Positions 42,294 through 53,144 of a stretch of 64,000 bases of DNA are shown here, one piece after another; the first letter of the stretch is position 1; each line of letters starts with the position of its first letter. Both the position numbers and the translations under genes were made by a program. Under the pieces are notes generated by a model. The model searched no databases, had not been told where the DNA came from, and saw only the letters and a program-made list of their open reading frames with translations. The stretch comes from Sphaerosporella brunnea (Eukaryota > Ascomycota > Pezizomycetes > Pezizales > Pyronemataceae): NCBI GenBank assembly GCA_008704415.1, contig VXIS01000059.1:62001-126000 (forward strand), in the 5' to 3' direction.

Positions 42294-43844
42294 AAGATGA
42301 GTTATACGAGTACAAGTAATTGGTTTTCAGAGTTGTTTAGTTACGTTTGGATATATATCGAGCTTGATATTTACGTTTGGTACACAAAGTTGCAACAGCA
42401 TCCCATCAAAAGATCCTGATAAAAGCAAGCTGAGGGGAAGGCATGCCGAGTACTGTAATATGATTCCTTAATTGCAAGCTATTAACTTGAATCCTCCGGA
42501 GTACCAGCACATTTTATCCGGCATCGTGGATTCGTGACAACCAACGTTCAGATTTATATAGACGGTATCTCACAGTACCTATGCCAAGGGCCACAGAGGC
42601 CTAATTATGCTGTGGGAGAAGGTTGAAGTCGGCCCGCCACTGAAATTCGGGGTCGAAGATATGCTATTCTTACCCAGACATCAAAAGCTCGATTCTCAGG
42701 TTGCAGGCACACCCTCAGATGTTCTGATGGTTCCGTATCTGTCTGTCCTGTCCTGGAAAAACAAAACGCCCACTGAAAATTATATCATCACAGCTGACAA
42801 GCCACACATCCCGCACTGACAGGATGCAGCACAGGACAACCTCAAAATGGGAGTCGCTATATCTAGGGTCCTCAAAAAATGGGGTCGTTTTTCCGCCAAC
42901 GAGAGAAACTAGTGGGGCAACATACTCTCGTTTTTTTTTGTGTTTTGGCCTGGGGGGCCGGACAACGCTGGCAGCGTTTTTTAGCCACAGGTTTGGAGGC
43001 GCCGGTGTGGTGTGTAACGCGAACGAAGTATCTATCTATGTGCACTCTGAGAGTAGGCCGCGAAAGAGTGCGGCCTTTCCACGATTCGAGTGCTGATATG
43101 CACAGTGAAAGTAAGAGACCGGCAACTTTCCAGTGAAGAACTGCGTCAAAAAGAAACACACGAAACAGCACAGCGGCCTTTCGTTTCACTTAGGCGGCAT
43201 GTTGCGTGGCTTGGAGCTCCCATACCCCCCCTTCTCCGGTGGCAATCTTTCTTCCGACCCTCAAACTTTTGCTCTTACTACGGTAACCCCCCTTGAAGTC
43301 GTGCGTGGCAGTTTATGATCGCCCGCTCTTCAAGTGAAAGCCACGACGCGCCCCGGCCGCGACAACATCATAACCTGTGATACCAAATATCACTGGTCGT
43401 CTCGCACATTCCTTCTGCATAGCTCTCTCTTAAGTGGCCCGTTGAGGGCAACTTCGAAGTCCGCTGGTTAATGTCTGACAAGCGGGTCAACCTCGTCGGT
43501 TGCAGAGCCAAAGATTGTACATTCAGAGTGATTCGCCAGGCCTTCCTTCAGAGGGCGGTTCCCGATATCTATCCTCACAGTACAACTCCTAAGCACGTTA
43601 TAAAAGCGGTGCAATACAAGCTCAATCAAACGATCGACTGCATTTTGAATGTGCGTGCAACGTGCCATAAGGGGCAGCAAGGTGCTGGCGATCATAAACT
43701 ATCGCTTGCAGAGGGGCGATCATGAATTCTCACTCGAGTGGTAAAGGGGACGGGAGTAAAAAACCGGTCGGAAGAGTGAGTTGATATTTTGGAAAAAAAA
43801 AATTGCGAGCAACCTGTAACCAGGAACCCCAGAACGGGCTCGGA
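42294..43844. other. gene-free stretch
   Basis: No supportable gene is present. Short frames around 42880-43320 and 43471-43725 lack recognisable domains. A homopolymer T run lies at 42930-42938 and an A run at about 43793-43802. Confidence 0.4.
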
Positions 43845-44640
43845 TTTGTTTGTTTTTGTAATCAAGTTTAATGGGTGACTTCCCCTCGCTCCATTGGGAC
43901 CGAATAGAACAATTACCTATCGTTCTATCGCCGCCAAATAGACCGTTGCCATAGACAGGGGGGTCCCCACCCTGTTCTATTCATTGGATCTATAGCACGT
44001 ATAGATGGTTGTTTGTTGCATAGAACATCGATCTATTCGGCCGCTATAGAGCGACGGGAAGTCACCCAATGTCTACATACGACCGCGAACGATCATGACA
44101 GACGCTCTACTCATCCCCACCCATATCTTGTCCGCCCCTTATTGATGCTATCTCATGGGTCAACACCAGAAAGGAAAGTATAGTAGGAGGAAAACAAAGG
44201 GAAGAAACATGCCCGTAACAACATAAACAAAAGCCATGGCCACCAGGGCCGTCCACTGGCCGGCCCCGATGGAGTCATCCTTGCACCGTTCCAGTACAGC
44301 TTGGGCGTCGGCAAAGAGGATGTAGGCCTGGTCCCTTTCCAATCGCTGGTTGAAGCGGTGGACAGCTCGGTAGATGGCGTATGTAGACCTCTGCATCGAA
44401 AACCTCCTTGTTGGTGCCAAGGTGGTGGCTGTCGCCAGTCCAGAAAGGCTCCAGCTGGGGCAGCGGGCGGTACGTGAGGCCGGTGTTGGGGCTGATCCAG
44501 GGTTCGCCAGGTAATTGCGCAGCCTTCCAGCCTACCTGGCTATCATCCAGCCTAGACCCATCGGCCCAATCGGTGATGAGGTCGTTAACGGGATCGGATT
44601 TGTTTATAGTAGAACGAGGTTTTCCTAAAGAGCGAGTCCC
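43845..44640 (-). mobile_element. LINE 3' fragment, copy 2, with internal deletion
   Basis: The reverse strand codes the front of a LINE RNase H: WADGSRLDD (first Asp), FDAEVYAIYRAVHRFNQRL (Glu) and AYILFADAQAVLERCKDDS (second Asp). Soon after, the sequence jumps to the same 3' UTR as copy 1 (shared block about 44080-44245 with 3411-3600). The RNase H end and zinc-knuckle part present in copy 1 are therefore deleted here. The low-coordinate edge is T-rich (TTTGTTTGTTTTTG), as in copy 1. Together the two fragments cover complementary parts of one family. Confidence 0.78.
43872..44068. mobile_element. foldback MITE nested in LINE copy 2
   Basis: The arms TGGGTGACTTCCC(C/G)TCGCTC face each other at 43872 and 44068 and continue with weaker pairing through CGAATAG. 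In copy 1 of the LINE the sequences on either side of this element are contiguous (CAAGTTT then TGTCT...CGACCGCGAACGATCATG), so copy 1 serves as an empty site. The target duplication is not clear; it may be very short. Confidence 0.75.
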
Positions 44641-45371
44641 CCATAGAGTGTGCTAGGTCATCCTGCCGCCCATGAAGCGGACTTTGTGAGAAATGGGCGG
44701 CCATATGCATGTGCATGCTCCCGCGAGATGAGCCATCTTCCTGAGTCCTGACCGGAAACCATCCTTCGATTACCCTGATGATAATAATATTAGTATATTA
44801 TATTGTATATCAGTACCCCAGGGCTACTGGTTTCAATAACGACTGTTGCCCATGATTTCTAGCGGGGATCAGGAGCTTTAATTAGCCGGCCTCTCCCCTC
44901 AAAGCCCGACACTTGCCCGCCGTTATGTCCTTCCATCTAGTCGCTTGGCTTCCAGGAGTTCCCGGCCTACACTTGATGGGACAATTATGTCCCTGGGCTG
45001 GTCATGCACTTGGCCAACAGCGCGCCGATTGCTCAGCCGCATAGATCACAATTCTCTTTGATAAAGCTTTCCACACACTTTCGAGATGGAATAGATGGTT
45101 ATTCCACCGCCCAAGCCCGCTAAAAATAGGCACGCAAAGTTAGTACATTTATTATCACTCGGAATGCTCAATGTTCGACATTGAGCATTAATGATATCTT
45201 ACAGCCAAACTGGCAAAGGCGTGTGTGGTCATATATATAAGTGCTGAAGTGTATGATAGCTCTCGTACCCGCCACTGAGAATACAATGGCCACCGCAGCA
45301 ATGCAACAGCCAAAATCCACCCTCGGCCCGTCATAATAACACCAGCAACGCGGTACATCCCATTCGCAAGC
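44641..45371. other. gene-free stretch
   Basis: No gene is recognised. An AT-rich patch (about 44778-44812) and a short inverted pair, AATGCTCAATG/CATTGAGCATT (45160-45189), are the only features seen. Confidence 0.4.
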
Positions 45372-45908
45372 TCAGCCTCCTCTTTCTTCAAGAAAGCTCT
45401 CCAACGGCAGCCCTGATTCCCTCCACCACATCAGCACCGGCATATGGCCGTTGAAGGAGGCTTCATAAAACGCCTGTCTGACCGCGGCATCGAGGCCCTC
45501 GGGGCCCTGCAGCTCCTCGAAGCAGTTCTGCAGCCACCACGCCAGCACTTTCACTTTCCCGTAGCGGCTGGCAAGAACGGGGAGCTGGAAGCTTGGGGAC
45601 GCGGAAAAGACACTGTGAACCTCGGAGCGGCGGTGCGTCCAGAGGTGCTGTAGCAACCCGATGTATCCCCAGCGGATCATCACTTTTGCGCCCAGATTCC
45701 CGAGCTTGGCGGTCGGTGTGTCGTGCAGTACCTGGGCAACGTATGGTATTGAGCCAGTGAGAATTGCGCGGTCGAGAGGGCTGCCGTGGAGGACCCATTC
45801 GATTGGGGGGCGGAGGTTGGTGCGTAGGCCGAAGGCGGTGGCCAGTTTCCAGTCGCCGACGAACTCGAAGATTGTGATCCAGAGCTCGAGGGGAAGCCTT
45901 GGGCTCAT
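45372..45908 (-). CDS. F-box / ankyrin-like fungal protein, short
   Basis: Single frame of 178 aa. It begins PRLPLELWITIFEFVGDWKL, an F-box-like start. Degenerate ankyrin-like units follow: GYIGLLQHLWTHRRSE, YGKVKVLAWWLQNC and FNGHMPVLMWWRESGLPLE. The 'NGH..VL.WW..SGLPL' unit recurs in expanded families of fungal F-box/ankyrin-like proteins. At 178 aa it is short for such proteins, so it may be a truncated copy. Function unknown; an adaptor role is plausible only by analogy. Confidence 0.6.
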   Translation of the reverse strand: MSPRLPLELWITIFEFVGDWKLATAFGLRTNLRPPIEWVLHGSPLDRAILTGSIPYVAQVLHDTPTAKLGNLGAKVMIRWGYIGLLQHLWTHRRSEVHSVFSASPSFQLPVLASRYGKVKVLAWWLQNCFEELQGPEGLDAAVRQAFYEASFNGHMPVLMWWRESGLPLESFLEERGG

Positions 45909-46166
45909 GATGGAGGGGTTTATTTATTTGTTTGAATAGTATGCATGGATATTTTCTATCCAGCAACTTCCAGGTGAAGTTCCGGAGATTTTGGGTTCTT
46001 ATACTACTACAGCCTGCAGATTTCCTCGATGCATACAGCTTATGCAAGTGGATAACTCGATCGAGGCTCCTGAGTTGTCCTGAAACCCTGCTGAAACCAT
46101 CCAGCCCCTGCAGTAAGGCTGAGCCCGCCTGTGTAACCCCCCCCCCCGCGGGTCTCGGCCCGAACC

Positions 46167-46568
46167 CTAAAGGACTACAGCATCAACCTCAACCTCCACC
46201 AGCATCTCCTCCCTCACAAACGCCACGCCCACAATCATAGTAGCAGCCCAAGCGCCATTACCGTCTGCCAGAACCTCCTTCATCCCCCTGCCAACATCAT
46301 CACAGTCCTCATGTCTCGCAACAAACAATCGTACTCGTACCACATCCTCTTTTGTCCCGCCTAGTTTCTCGATGGCCGAAATGCTTTCGGTGAGAGCAGC
46401 GAGGGTTTGATGGTATGCATCCCCCGGGTGCTGGATTATGGGAGTGGCTGAGTGGGGGGAGAGAGATGTCGTCCCCGAGACGAAGATATGTGAGCCTCGG
46501 CGGACAGCGCGGGAGTAGCCGAAGAGGGCTTCGTACGGGTTCTTGGTGCGGTAGGCGGTGGTTTGCAT
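46167..46568 (-). CDS. RidA/YjgF/YER057c/UK114-family protein
   Basis: Single frame of 133 aa, the usual RidA size. Family marks are NPYEALFGYSRAVRRGSHIF, VSGTTS, GDAYHQTLAALTESISAIEK, VRVRLFVARHEDCDDVGRGM and a C-terminal EMLVEVEVDAVVL. RidA proteins form trimers and hydrolyse reactive enamine/imine intermediates. The active Arg of archetypal RidA (in the PxRSxY-type region) is not clearly present; VRVRLFV has Arg residues at the usual beta-strand position. This looks like one of the divergent Rid subfamilies, possibly with another substrate. Confidence 0.85.
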   Translation of the reverse strand: MQTTAYRTKNPYEALFGYSRAVRRGSHIFVSGTTSLSPHSATPIIQHPGDAYHQTLAALTESISAIEKLGGTKEDVVRVRLFVARHEDCDDVGRGMKEVLADGNGAWAATMIVGVAFVREEMLVEVEVDAVVL

Positions 46569-47924
46569 GCTTGTGGAGGATGAAAAAGGGGAGGGAGATC
46601 TGGAGAGTTTATGAGGAGGGGGAGGGAGTGAGTCATCGACTCGGCCACTTATGATTCCGGTTTCGATCTAGGACCAGTTGATAATGGGTGCGGTAAGTTT
46701 TTCCCTGCTTCGGAGGTTAAATACGAGCCTCCGCCCATAAAAGATGAACAGGCCAGTTCCAACGAATTTTCCCAGAAGGCCAAACACAAACAGTAACCAA
46801 ATTCTACGCTCAGGTCACTATCATACGGCTTGTATTTCCAGGTAGTGTCACTCGGCCTGTATTTCCAGGTAGTGTCACTCGGCCTATGTGACCGGTGATG
46901 TCGGAAAAAGCTGGTGGCCAAAGTGCTCTAAGTTGTAGTGTTCATAGTCAATGGGCAAAAGTCTGAGCGCACCCACTTTGAAAGGAAAGTGTGCGACCAA
47001 CTATCTCACTCTACCAATGTATGACGAAGGTACTACCCGAGAACTGTTCAACCCTACGCTCAGGATGCCAAACTTTTGGAGGAAACATTGCTCCGGGAGC
47101 TGCCATTTTTACCTCCTCTATCGAGCGTAGAAGATGTACCAACCGTATTCTGCATCGTTGGAGAAGATCCGGAGAGGGTACTGTCGGACCTTGAAGACTT
47201 CAACTCCCTCTTATTCTCCTCCGCGGTTGCATCACGTTTGGCGCTGCTGCAGATTCTCCCGCCGCCAACATACATTACCAAGAACATCCAAACCCCGGGT
47301 CGTCGATCGGGACGGCGAAATTGAATATTGCGGGCAGCCTCGGAATCTATCTTACACGACCCTTTCTGCTACGCTCTGACATGCGCCCATAACTTTGCTC
47401 GCGGAGACCCCAAACTGGACAAGAACAATGCGTGGAAAATTTCTAGAAGAGGTGATTCGGGTGGTCAGGTCGTCTCAGGCTGGCGTCGAGAAATGACTTT
47501 TTAATCATCTCTGAACGCTCAGCATGCAGTTCCTCCCATGCTTCGCCAACACATCAAGTCATTAGGATGCGTATTCTCGTCGGTGTCCAACTCTCTGGCA
47601 TTTTCTGCTAACTCTAAAGCCTTTAAACGATCCTCCCGGTTGGTCGCTTTTCACTTCTTCTGTCTCTCTACCTCTCGTCCGGAGTGATCCCACCACTTCC
47701 GCTCCTTCTTCCCAGGGCGCGGGTTCACTATCTCCGTGAGGGGACTAATTTCTTGTAGTGGGGCAAGCGGGGTCCTCCACATCGATTCGGAATTATGCGT
47801 CATGTCCATTTCCAATCGAGAGCGTAGAGCCCTGGTCTACACCCTTCCCGTCACCACCCGACATGTAATGCAGACGGCGATCATAACAGGTCTTAAAGCA
47901 CGAAGGGCGGTAACCCGTTTGTGT
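46569..47924. other. gene-free stretch
   Basis: No supportable gene is present. Two and a half tandem copies of a 28-bp unit (GGCCTGTATTTCCAGGTAGT followed by GTCACTC) lie at about 46827-46893. The remaining frames have no domain. Confidence 0.4.
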
Positions 47925-49100
47925 TCATTCGGAACTGTAATCTAATTCCAGTGACATATTTGCCTTCTTGTCGTTCGCAACCGTCACCTCCGCACGATTG
48001 CCTATCGCGGAATCATGCGGGCTATTAGCATCTTTACTGATATCTCTTGCTTTTCGCTTGTGAATCTTGATACCCAGGTCGGGACGTGGTCGATTGGGCT
48101 GTCCTAGAAAGGGATCGAGTGCGGCCCGAGTATTCCTCACAAGGTCTTTTTGTAGCAATTCCTTCGTCTTTTCCCTAGCTTGCTGGCTTTTCAACTTGCT
48201 TTTCGTTTGTGTGTGGGTATCCGGTAGACGGTCCCGCTGATTGTCGAACAACGGCTTCGAATGAGCTTCAAAAATCTTCTGCTCATGGCTCGGATCGCCG
48301 AATTTTATGAGCTTTGCTCGCTGTGCATCTTCAGGAATCTCATCCAATAGCTCAATCGATAGGCCAGCGCGGTCACATATGGCTTCCGCTGCGGCAGCCT
48401 TTTCGTTCAGTACTTTACGCTCTGCCTTTTCCACCCATTAGCAAGGCGGCGGAGGTTGCGTGTATGTATGTAGATACCTACCCTAAAGACCTTTCGCATC
48501 TTGCGCGAGTGCTCGTACGGATCTGCCCATTGGCGATCACTGAGGTCTTTCAGCTCCGCTATTCGTGCCGCACCCTGCTTTACCACGGTTTTGTCCACAA
48601 CACTCTTTTCTGCTCTCGCAAACGGATCCTCAAGAGTCGCCTCAGCTGGATCATGGATTTTGATGACGCCAGGCGCTAACTCGTCGTCTGCCGCTTTCTT
48701 CTTTGCACCCTCAATGACCACGTATGAGGTGTTCTGGGGGTCTGTGCGAATCTCTATCCACCCAGAACAGACAGTATGTCGCATGCGGAAGCTGAAGATA
48801 GGTGTTGAGAAGTAATTTCCGACTTTTTTCTTCTCCGCGTTGAAGCGAACGCCCTGCGCGATGTGGCCATCGCACGTCATGCAGAAAATGTTGAACGGCA
48901 TCTCGAAGCGAACCGTCTGCTTGTCGCCTCGAAATCCTGGTGGTTTTTTGCCATGAAGCTTGTTGCCAGTCGTCTGTCCTTCGAACTCGGGCGGAATATA
49001 TCGCCTGCGGGGTGTAGGTTTCGGACATATTAGATCTTGCGGGTGAAACTGGAAAAAGCGCGGGGGAAGAGGGAGCTTACCCCATATTAAAGCCCTGCAT
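47925..49100 (-). CDS. SAF4: Saf4/CCDC130 (CWC16-family) splicing factor, with one-base frameshift
   Basis: Exons are 49100-49081, 49005-48482 and 48425-47925. The start joins as MQGFNMGRYIPPEFEG, then TTGN, then (in the next frame) KLHGKKPPG, RFEMPFNIFCMTCDGHIAQG, VRFNAEKKKVGNYFSTPIFS and TVCSGWIEIRTDP. The paired Cys (CMTC, and a later HTVC) fit the CWC16 zinc site. The extended C-terminus with conserved Arg/Lys matches Saf4/CCDC130 rather than Yju2. These proteins bind the spliceosome around the catalytic step. At about 48958-48963 the reverse strand has GGCAACAAAGCTT where GGCAACAAGCTT would keep the frame. Summed exons are 1045 nt, one over a multiple of three. This is either a sequencing error or a real lesion. 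Confidence 0.8.
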
Positions 49101-51469
49101 TTCTTTGGAGGTGTGGAGGTTGTATTCGAACGAGCGGCTGCGATGATAAAGCGATGAATGTGTTTGAGGAACAGACGATCGGTGGGTTAGATAGATGGAG
49201 GTTAACTACGGGTGTGTTGGGTAGAAGAAGGTTAAGCAGAGAACGTTTGGGAAGCGAGCGAGGGAAGCGAGCGAGGGAAACAACAATTGAAGCTGTTTCT
49301 CAACAACCACAAAGAAAGAGTTGGTCAAACTCGAGCTCATACTAGTAGAACAACTAAAGCAATGCCACGAACCCGTTGGCAGTTTGTTGTGACCAGGAAT
49401 TTGTGGTGATATCCGTGAAATACTATAGATAACTAATACCGGATTCATTACCCGGCCTTTGCTGGGCCAATTAGGTGTTGCGAACGGTAGTATGGGGAGC
49501 TTCAGACGTTCTCTGAAGCTGTTCGGTGTCGACAACAGTAGTATTATTATTCATATTAACTTCAATTTACCGTAGACTGCTTAAACTCGAAATGGATTTG
49601 TTTATGTAGTTGAAAATTTATTTTTTAAGTACAGGCGCTCGCTCATCTATTGCTTGTTGGCCTAGGTAAATGCCTTCGATGTTGCACGGTTGTGGTCAGC
49701 TTGTCTGGGTGGACGCATTCCTCTGTCTATTGGGGTGTTTTTATTCTTGCGTGACGCTCCACCGGTCTCAGGTTCATCCTCCCCCTCCTCTGTTGAGTCG
49801 TCCTGCTCACCCCGTTCCCGCTCCTCCTTCTCAGCTTCTAGCGCCCAAGCGTAGTCCCTTTCGTCCAGTCGGGGCATCGTAGTTGTTATCACGATTGGGG
49901 CTGCTGTGGTAACATCGCGCAACATCAACTTCCGCCGACATTGGTATAAGGCGGCCGCCTTATGTCCAGCTTAATACGGTAGTCATGTTGAGTCCTTGCT
50001 GCTTGGTCCACCTCTGGATAGCTGAGGCCACCCCAGCATGTGGGGCATCCATGCCACACTTCTAACCAGTGGGGGCATGTGGCTGTACTAGGATCTCCAG
50101 TATTCCCGAAGAATTTCCTTTGAAACGAAACACATATCGAGGTTCAAATGAGCGCCTTCTGGGCTTTGGAGCCTCTTCGCCGCGTGCTCGACGTAGAATT
50201 TCAACACATTCGTGTCAATCAGGACAAACCTTGGCTTATTCCGAAACTTAGCACCTCACCGTAGGATAGACAAAGCCAGATTTGAATGCATTGATTGCCA
50301 GTAATAACGCAGTTGCGTGGCCCCCAAAAGTGTACTTTATATAGTGCGGGCGAGCGGTCGAGGCTTTGTAGAAACTGAAACACAGGGAGACGGCGGGAAG
50401 CGTGAGACGAGGTGACTCCGTCTCCTTCTGTCTCCCAGCGCCCACGCATTTTTGGCTTGCATGGCCGCATAGCCTTCAATTTTCTTCTATTACTTTTTCG
50501 GGCCGCGCAACTGCGTTATTGCCGAGATTCCACGGTATTTTACCTAGCTCTGGAGGCGATATCTTGCGGTTGAACAGCACAGAAAAAGCACAGCAATGAT
50601 TCCGGAGCACAGGGCTAATGAGTGGGAAGTACATCAGTTCCTCCACCCGAAACCGCTTTTCCCATGCCTCCGTCCTTGAGAGTGAATAGCAATTAGCTTC
50701 CCGTACACAAGGAAATGCTTTTGGTCTCATACTCAGATAAGATTTCCATCACGCAGGACGGCACGCTCAATTCCTTCGGGTTCTTTAAACCCCTTTTTAT
50801 TGCTGAAAATACTGTGGCGAGCAATGAGGTATGGACGGAAGGCCGGAGGTGACACTTTTGAACATCGGACGGGGGGTCTGGTGACGCATTGAATCAACGG
50901 ACGGTGGAGTAGGTGATAGTGGCTGTAATGTGGCGGGTGCTGATAAGCCGGAAAAAACCAATTTGGTGCTCGCTTCTCAAGCTGCCAGTAAACTTGAAAG
51001 TGAAGCTCCAGCTCGAGCATGAGCGAGAACACGAGGATTCATTTGGACGCTGCGGAGAAGGGCCAGCATGGCGAGAAGCTTTGGAAAGGCGTACATGCTC
51101 TGGGTTTTGGAATAGTCGCGGGGGATGTCTTCAATAAAGCGTGAGGTGAAGAAGTGAAGGAAGTGGGGCAAGCTGCCAAAATGGAGTGCGGCTTTGCGGG
51201 TGAGACAAGATCGCTCTGCAATGAGTCTGCATGATTGATTGCGTTGACGTCGACGCCCATAACCCTAACCTGTGGGCTCTAAGAGAGAACAGTGGCATAG
51301 TTGTCGGTGCGATTTTCACTTCGTCGAATACATGATCTTGTAGACAAGCTTGCTAGCTTTAATACAAGTCCTTTGGTCGACAAAATTACTCCAAAACTCG
51401 TTGGGTTAGTGTTTTTGTTTAGGGTGCCGGGTGCGGGAGGTTTTATATACGAGCACGAGTGCAGTGCGT
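49101..51469. other. gene-free 2.4-kb stretch with one foldback element
   Basis: The first part must hold the SAF4 promoter. A reverse frame at 49662-49928 is Glu/Arg-rich but shows no domain. Nothing else is supportable except the foldback listed separately at 50299. Confidence 0.4.
50299..50524. repeat. inverted repeat, possible degenerate MITE
   Basis: The 32-bp arms at 50299-50330 and 50493-50524 share a core, AATAACGCAGTTGCG, followed by GGCCC and AAAAG, with about 27 of 32 positions matching. The 226-bp unit codes nothing. No clear target duplication is visible, so transposon origin is only suspected. Confidence 0.5.
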
Positions 51470-53144
51470 CTACCTTCCTAGATTAAACTTCTGAACCGAT
51501 TTCAAAAGGTCGCCCATAGCTTTAATAGACTCATCCTTGCCCTGGACAATGATAGTAGGGCCGCCTTTTCCCTTCCCCGGATTCTTGACATTCCCCTTCA
51601 GCACGCGCTGCGCGACGTTCTTAATATCTTGCACCGTCAATTTGTTGATCTTCTCGCTCATTTCTATGGCCGAGATTTTACGGCCATAGACCTGGACCTG
51701 TCGGCCAAGGTCCTCAAGTTCCACCATGCGGCTCTCAAGATTCATCAGCAGGCTGCTACGCAGCTGGTTCTTAGCACGGTTGACCTCGTCTTCTTTAAGG
51801 CCACTGTAGTTGTTAGCCAGCAGGTTCCGCAGCTCCTGCAGGACGACGTTGATGAGGGCGTGGCCGGCGTCGGGGTGGCAGGAGGCCGCAATGCCGAAGA
51901 GCCCACTGTCGGTGTAGCTGTGGTTGAAGGCAACTGCGCTCTCGATCCAGCCGTATTGGTTCAGGACGTTGGTGTACAAGCGGGAGTACATTCCCTTTCC
52001 GGGGCCGCCGGCGGAGAAGGAGCCGCCGCCGCCCAGGAGCGTTTGCAGTGTGGCCAGAGCGTAGATGTCAGGGTCGCTGATCGGCAGTCCTTCGAAGGCA
52101 ATGTGCATGTGGCAATATTGTGGGAGGTGCGTGGGGATGTCGGAGGGGGGAATGGCGGTCATGCCGCCAGTGTAGTGGGCGGGCGTGGTGGTTCCGAGGG
52201 GTGCCGAGGCGCCGGAGGAGACGAAGGGAAGCTTGGAGAAGGCAAGCTTGGAGAGGGGGCCGAGGGGCGCGGTCGGGGTTTGTGGGGTTTGCGGGGTCGT
52301 TGGCATGTCTCCGAAGTATTTCTCTGCCAACTTCACTGCCTCCTCGTGTTCTACACCTGCCAGCGCAACGACGAGTCGTTCCGGACGGTAGAAAACGCTG
52401 CGGTAATCTTCAATGACTTCTCTGTTGATATGGGCCAGACGGTCTTCGGGGCAGAGGAGAGGGTTTCCGAGGGTGTTCTTCTGGAATGCGGTCATGTGGA
52501 GGAGCTCCGGAAGGATCAATTCGGGCTTCGCCCAGATCTCGCGGATCTCGTAGGCGGCGGTTTCGAGCTGCTGGTCTACCTCCTCAGACGTGATCAGAGG
52601 GTCTCGGACTGTCTCTGCCAGGATTCCCATCATGTTCCCGACGTCCTTGTTGAAGACCGCCGCTTGGTACATTATGGTTTCCCGTGATGAGGCGCACAGC
52701 ACATTCCCGCCCAGCGACTCCAGCGTCTCGAGCATGTGCTCCGCTGATCGCGATTTCGTGCTCTATCGCGGGGTCAGCTGTTGTAGCCCTGCGGACGACG
52801 GTAGGGCGCACCTTGAACGCTAGTCGATCAACCAAATGAGACACGCCCCGCAGATGGTCGTTTTCGTAGCGTGAGCCCGCATCAATGTAGACTCCCAGGC
52901 CTGAGAAGTGGCCAGGCAGGGCTTCGGTTGCGACGCGGATGCCATTGGGGAGAGTGGTGATTTGGTCTAGTTCCGCGGTGTCCTGGCGGGCGTCAGTGGT
53001 AGCTCCTCGGCGGGGGGGCGGGACGGGGCGGGGGAGAGTGCATACTCGTGTGATATTCGTTGCAGTGGCTAATCCTCGTAGCAGTCGTAAGCCGGAGGCT
53101 CTGGGGAGGGCAGTGGGGGCTCTAGCAGTAAAAGAGCGTAGCAT
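51470..53144 (-). CDS. MAS2: mitochondrial processing peptidase, alpha subunit
   Basis: Preferred exons are 53144-53046, 52982-52812 and 52762-51470 (520 aa). The N-terminus is a presequence (LRSFTARAPTALPRASGLRL). M16 marks follow: TLPNGIRVATEALPGHFSGL, GSRYENDHLRGVSHLVDRLA, then FKSTKSRSAEHMLETLESLG across a splice. The HxxEH metal site is absent (HLVDR), as expected for the alpha subunit. The flexible glycine-rich loop LLGGGGSFSAGGPGKGMYSR is present; it helps grip precursor presequences. With the beta subunit it removes targeting sequences in the matrix. The 63-nt stretch 53045-52983 has splice borders but is also open in frame; homologues favour its removal. Confidence 0.94.

Noticed and set aside
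49662..49928. 88-codon Glu/Arg-rich reverse frame
   Set aside because: There is no domain, no clear neighbours to splice to, and it lies in repeat-rich sequence.
51253..51268. AACCCTAACC, telomere-like
   Set aside because: Less than two TTAGGG units, in the middle of a gene-bearing region. Chance or too short to mean an internal telomere.
51629..52687. 352-codon forward frame opposite MPP alpha
   Set aside because: It is a GC-rich antisense shadow with no domain. The reverse strand is unambiguously MPP alpha.
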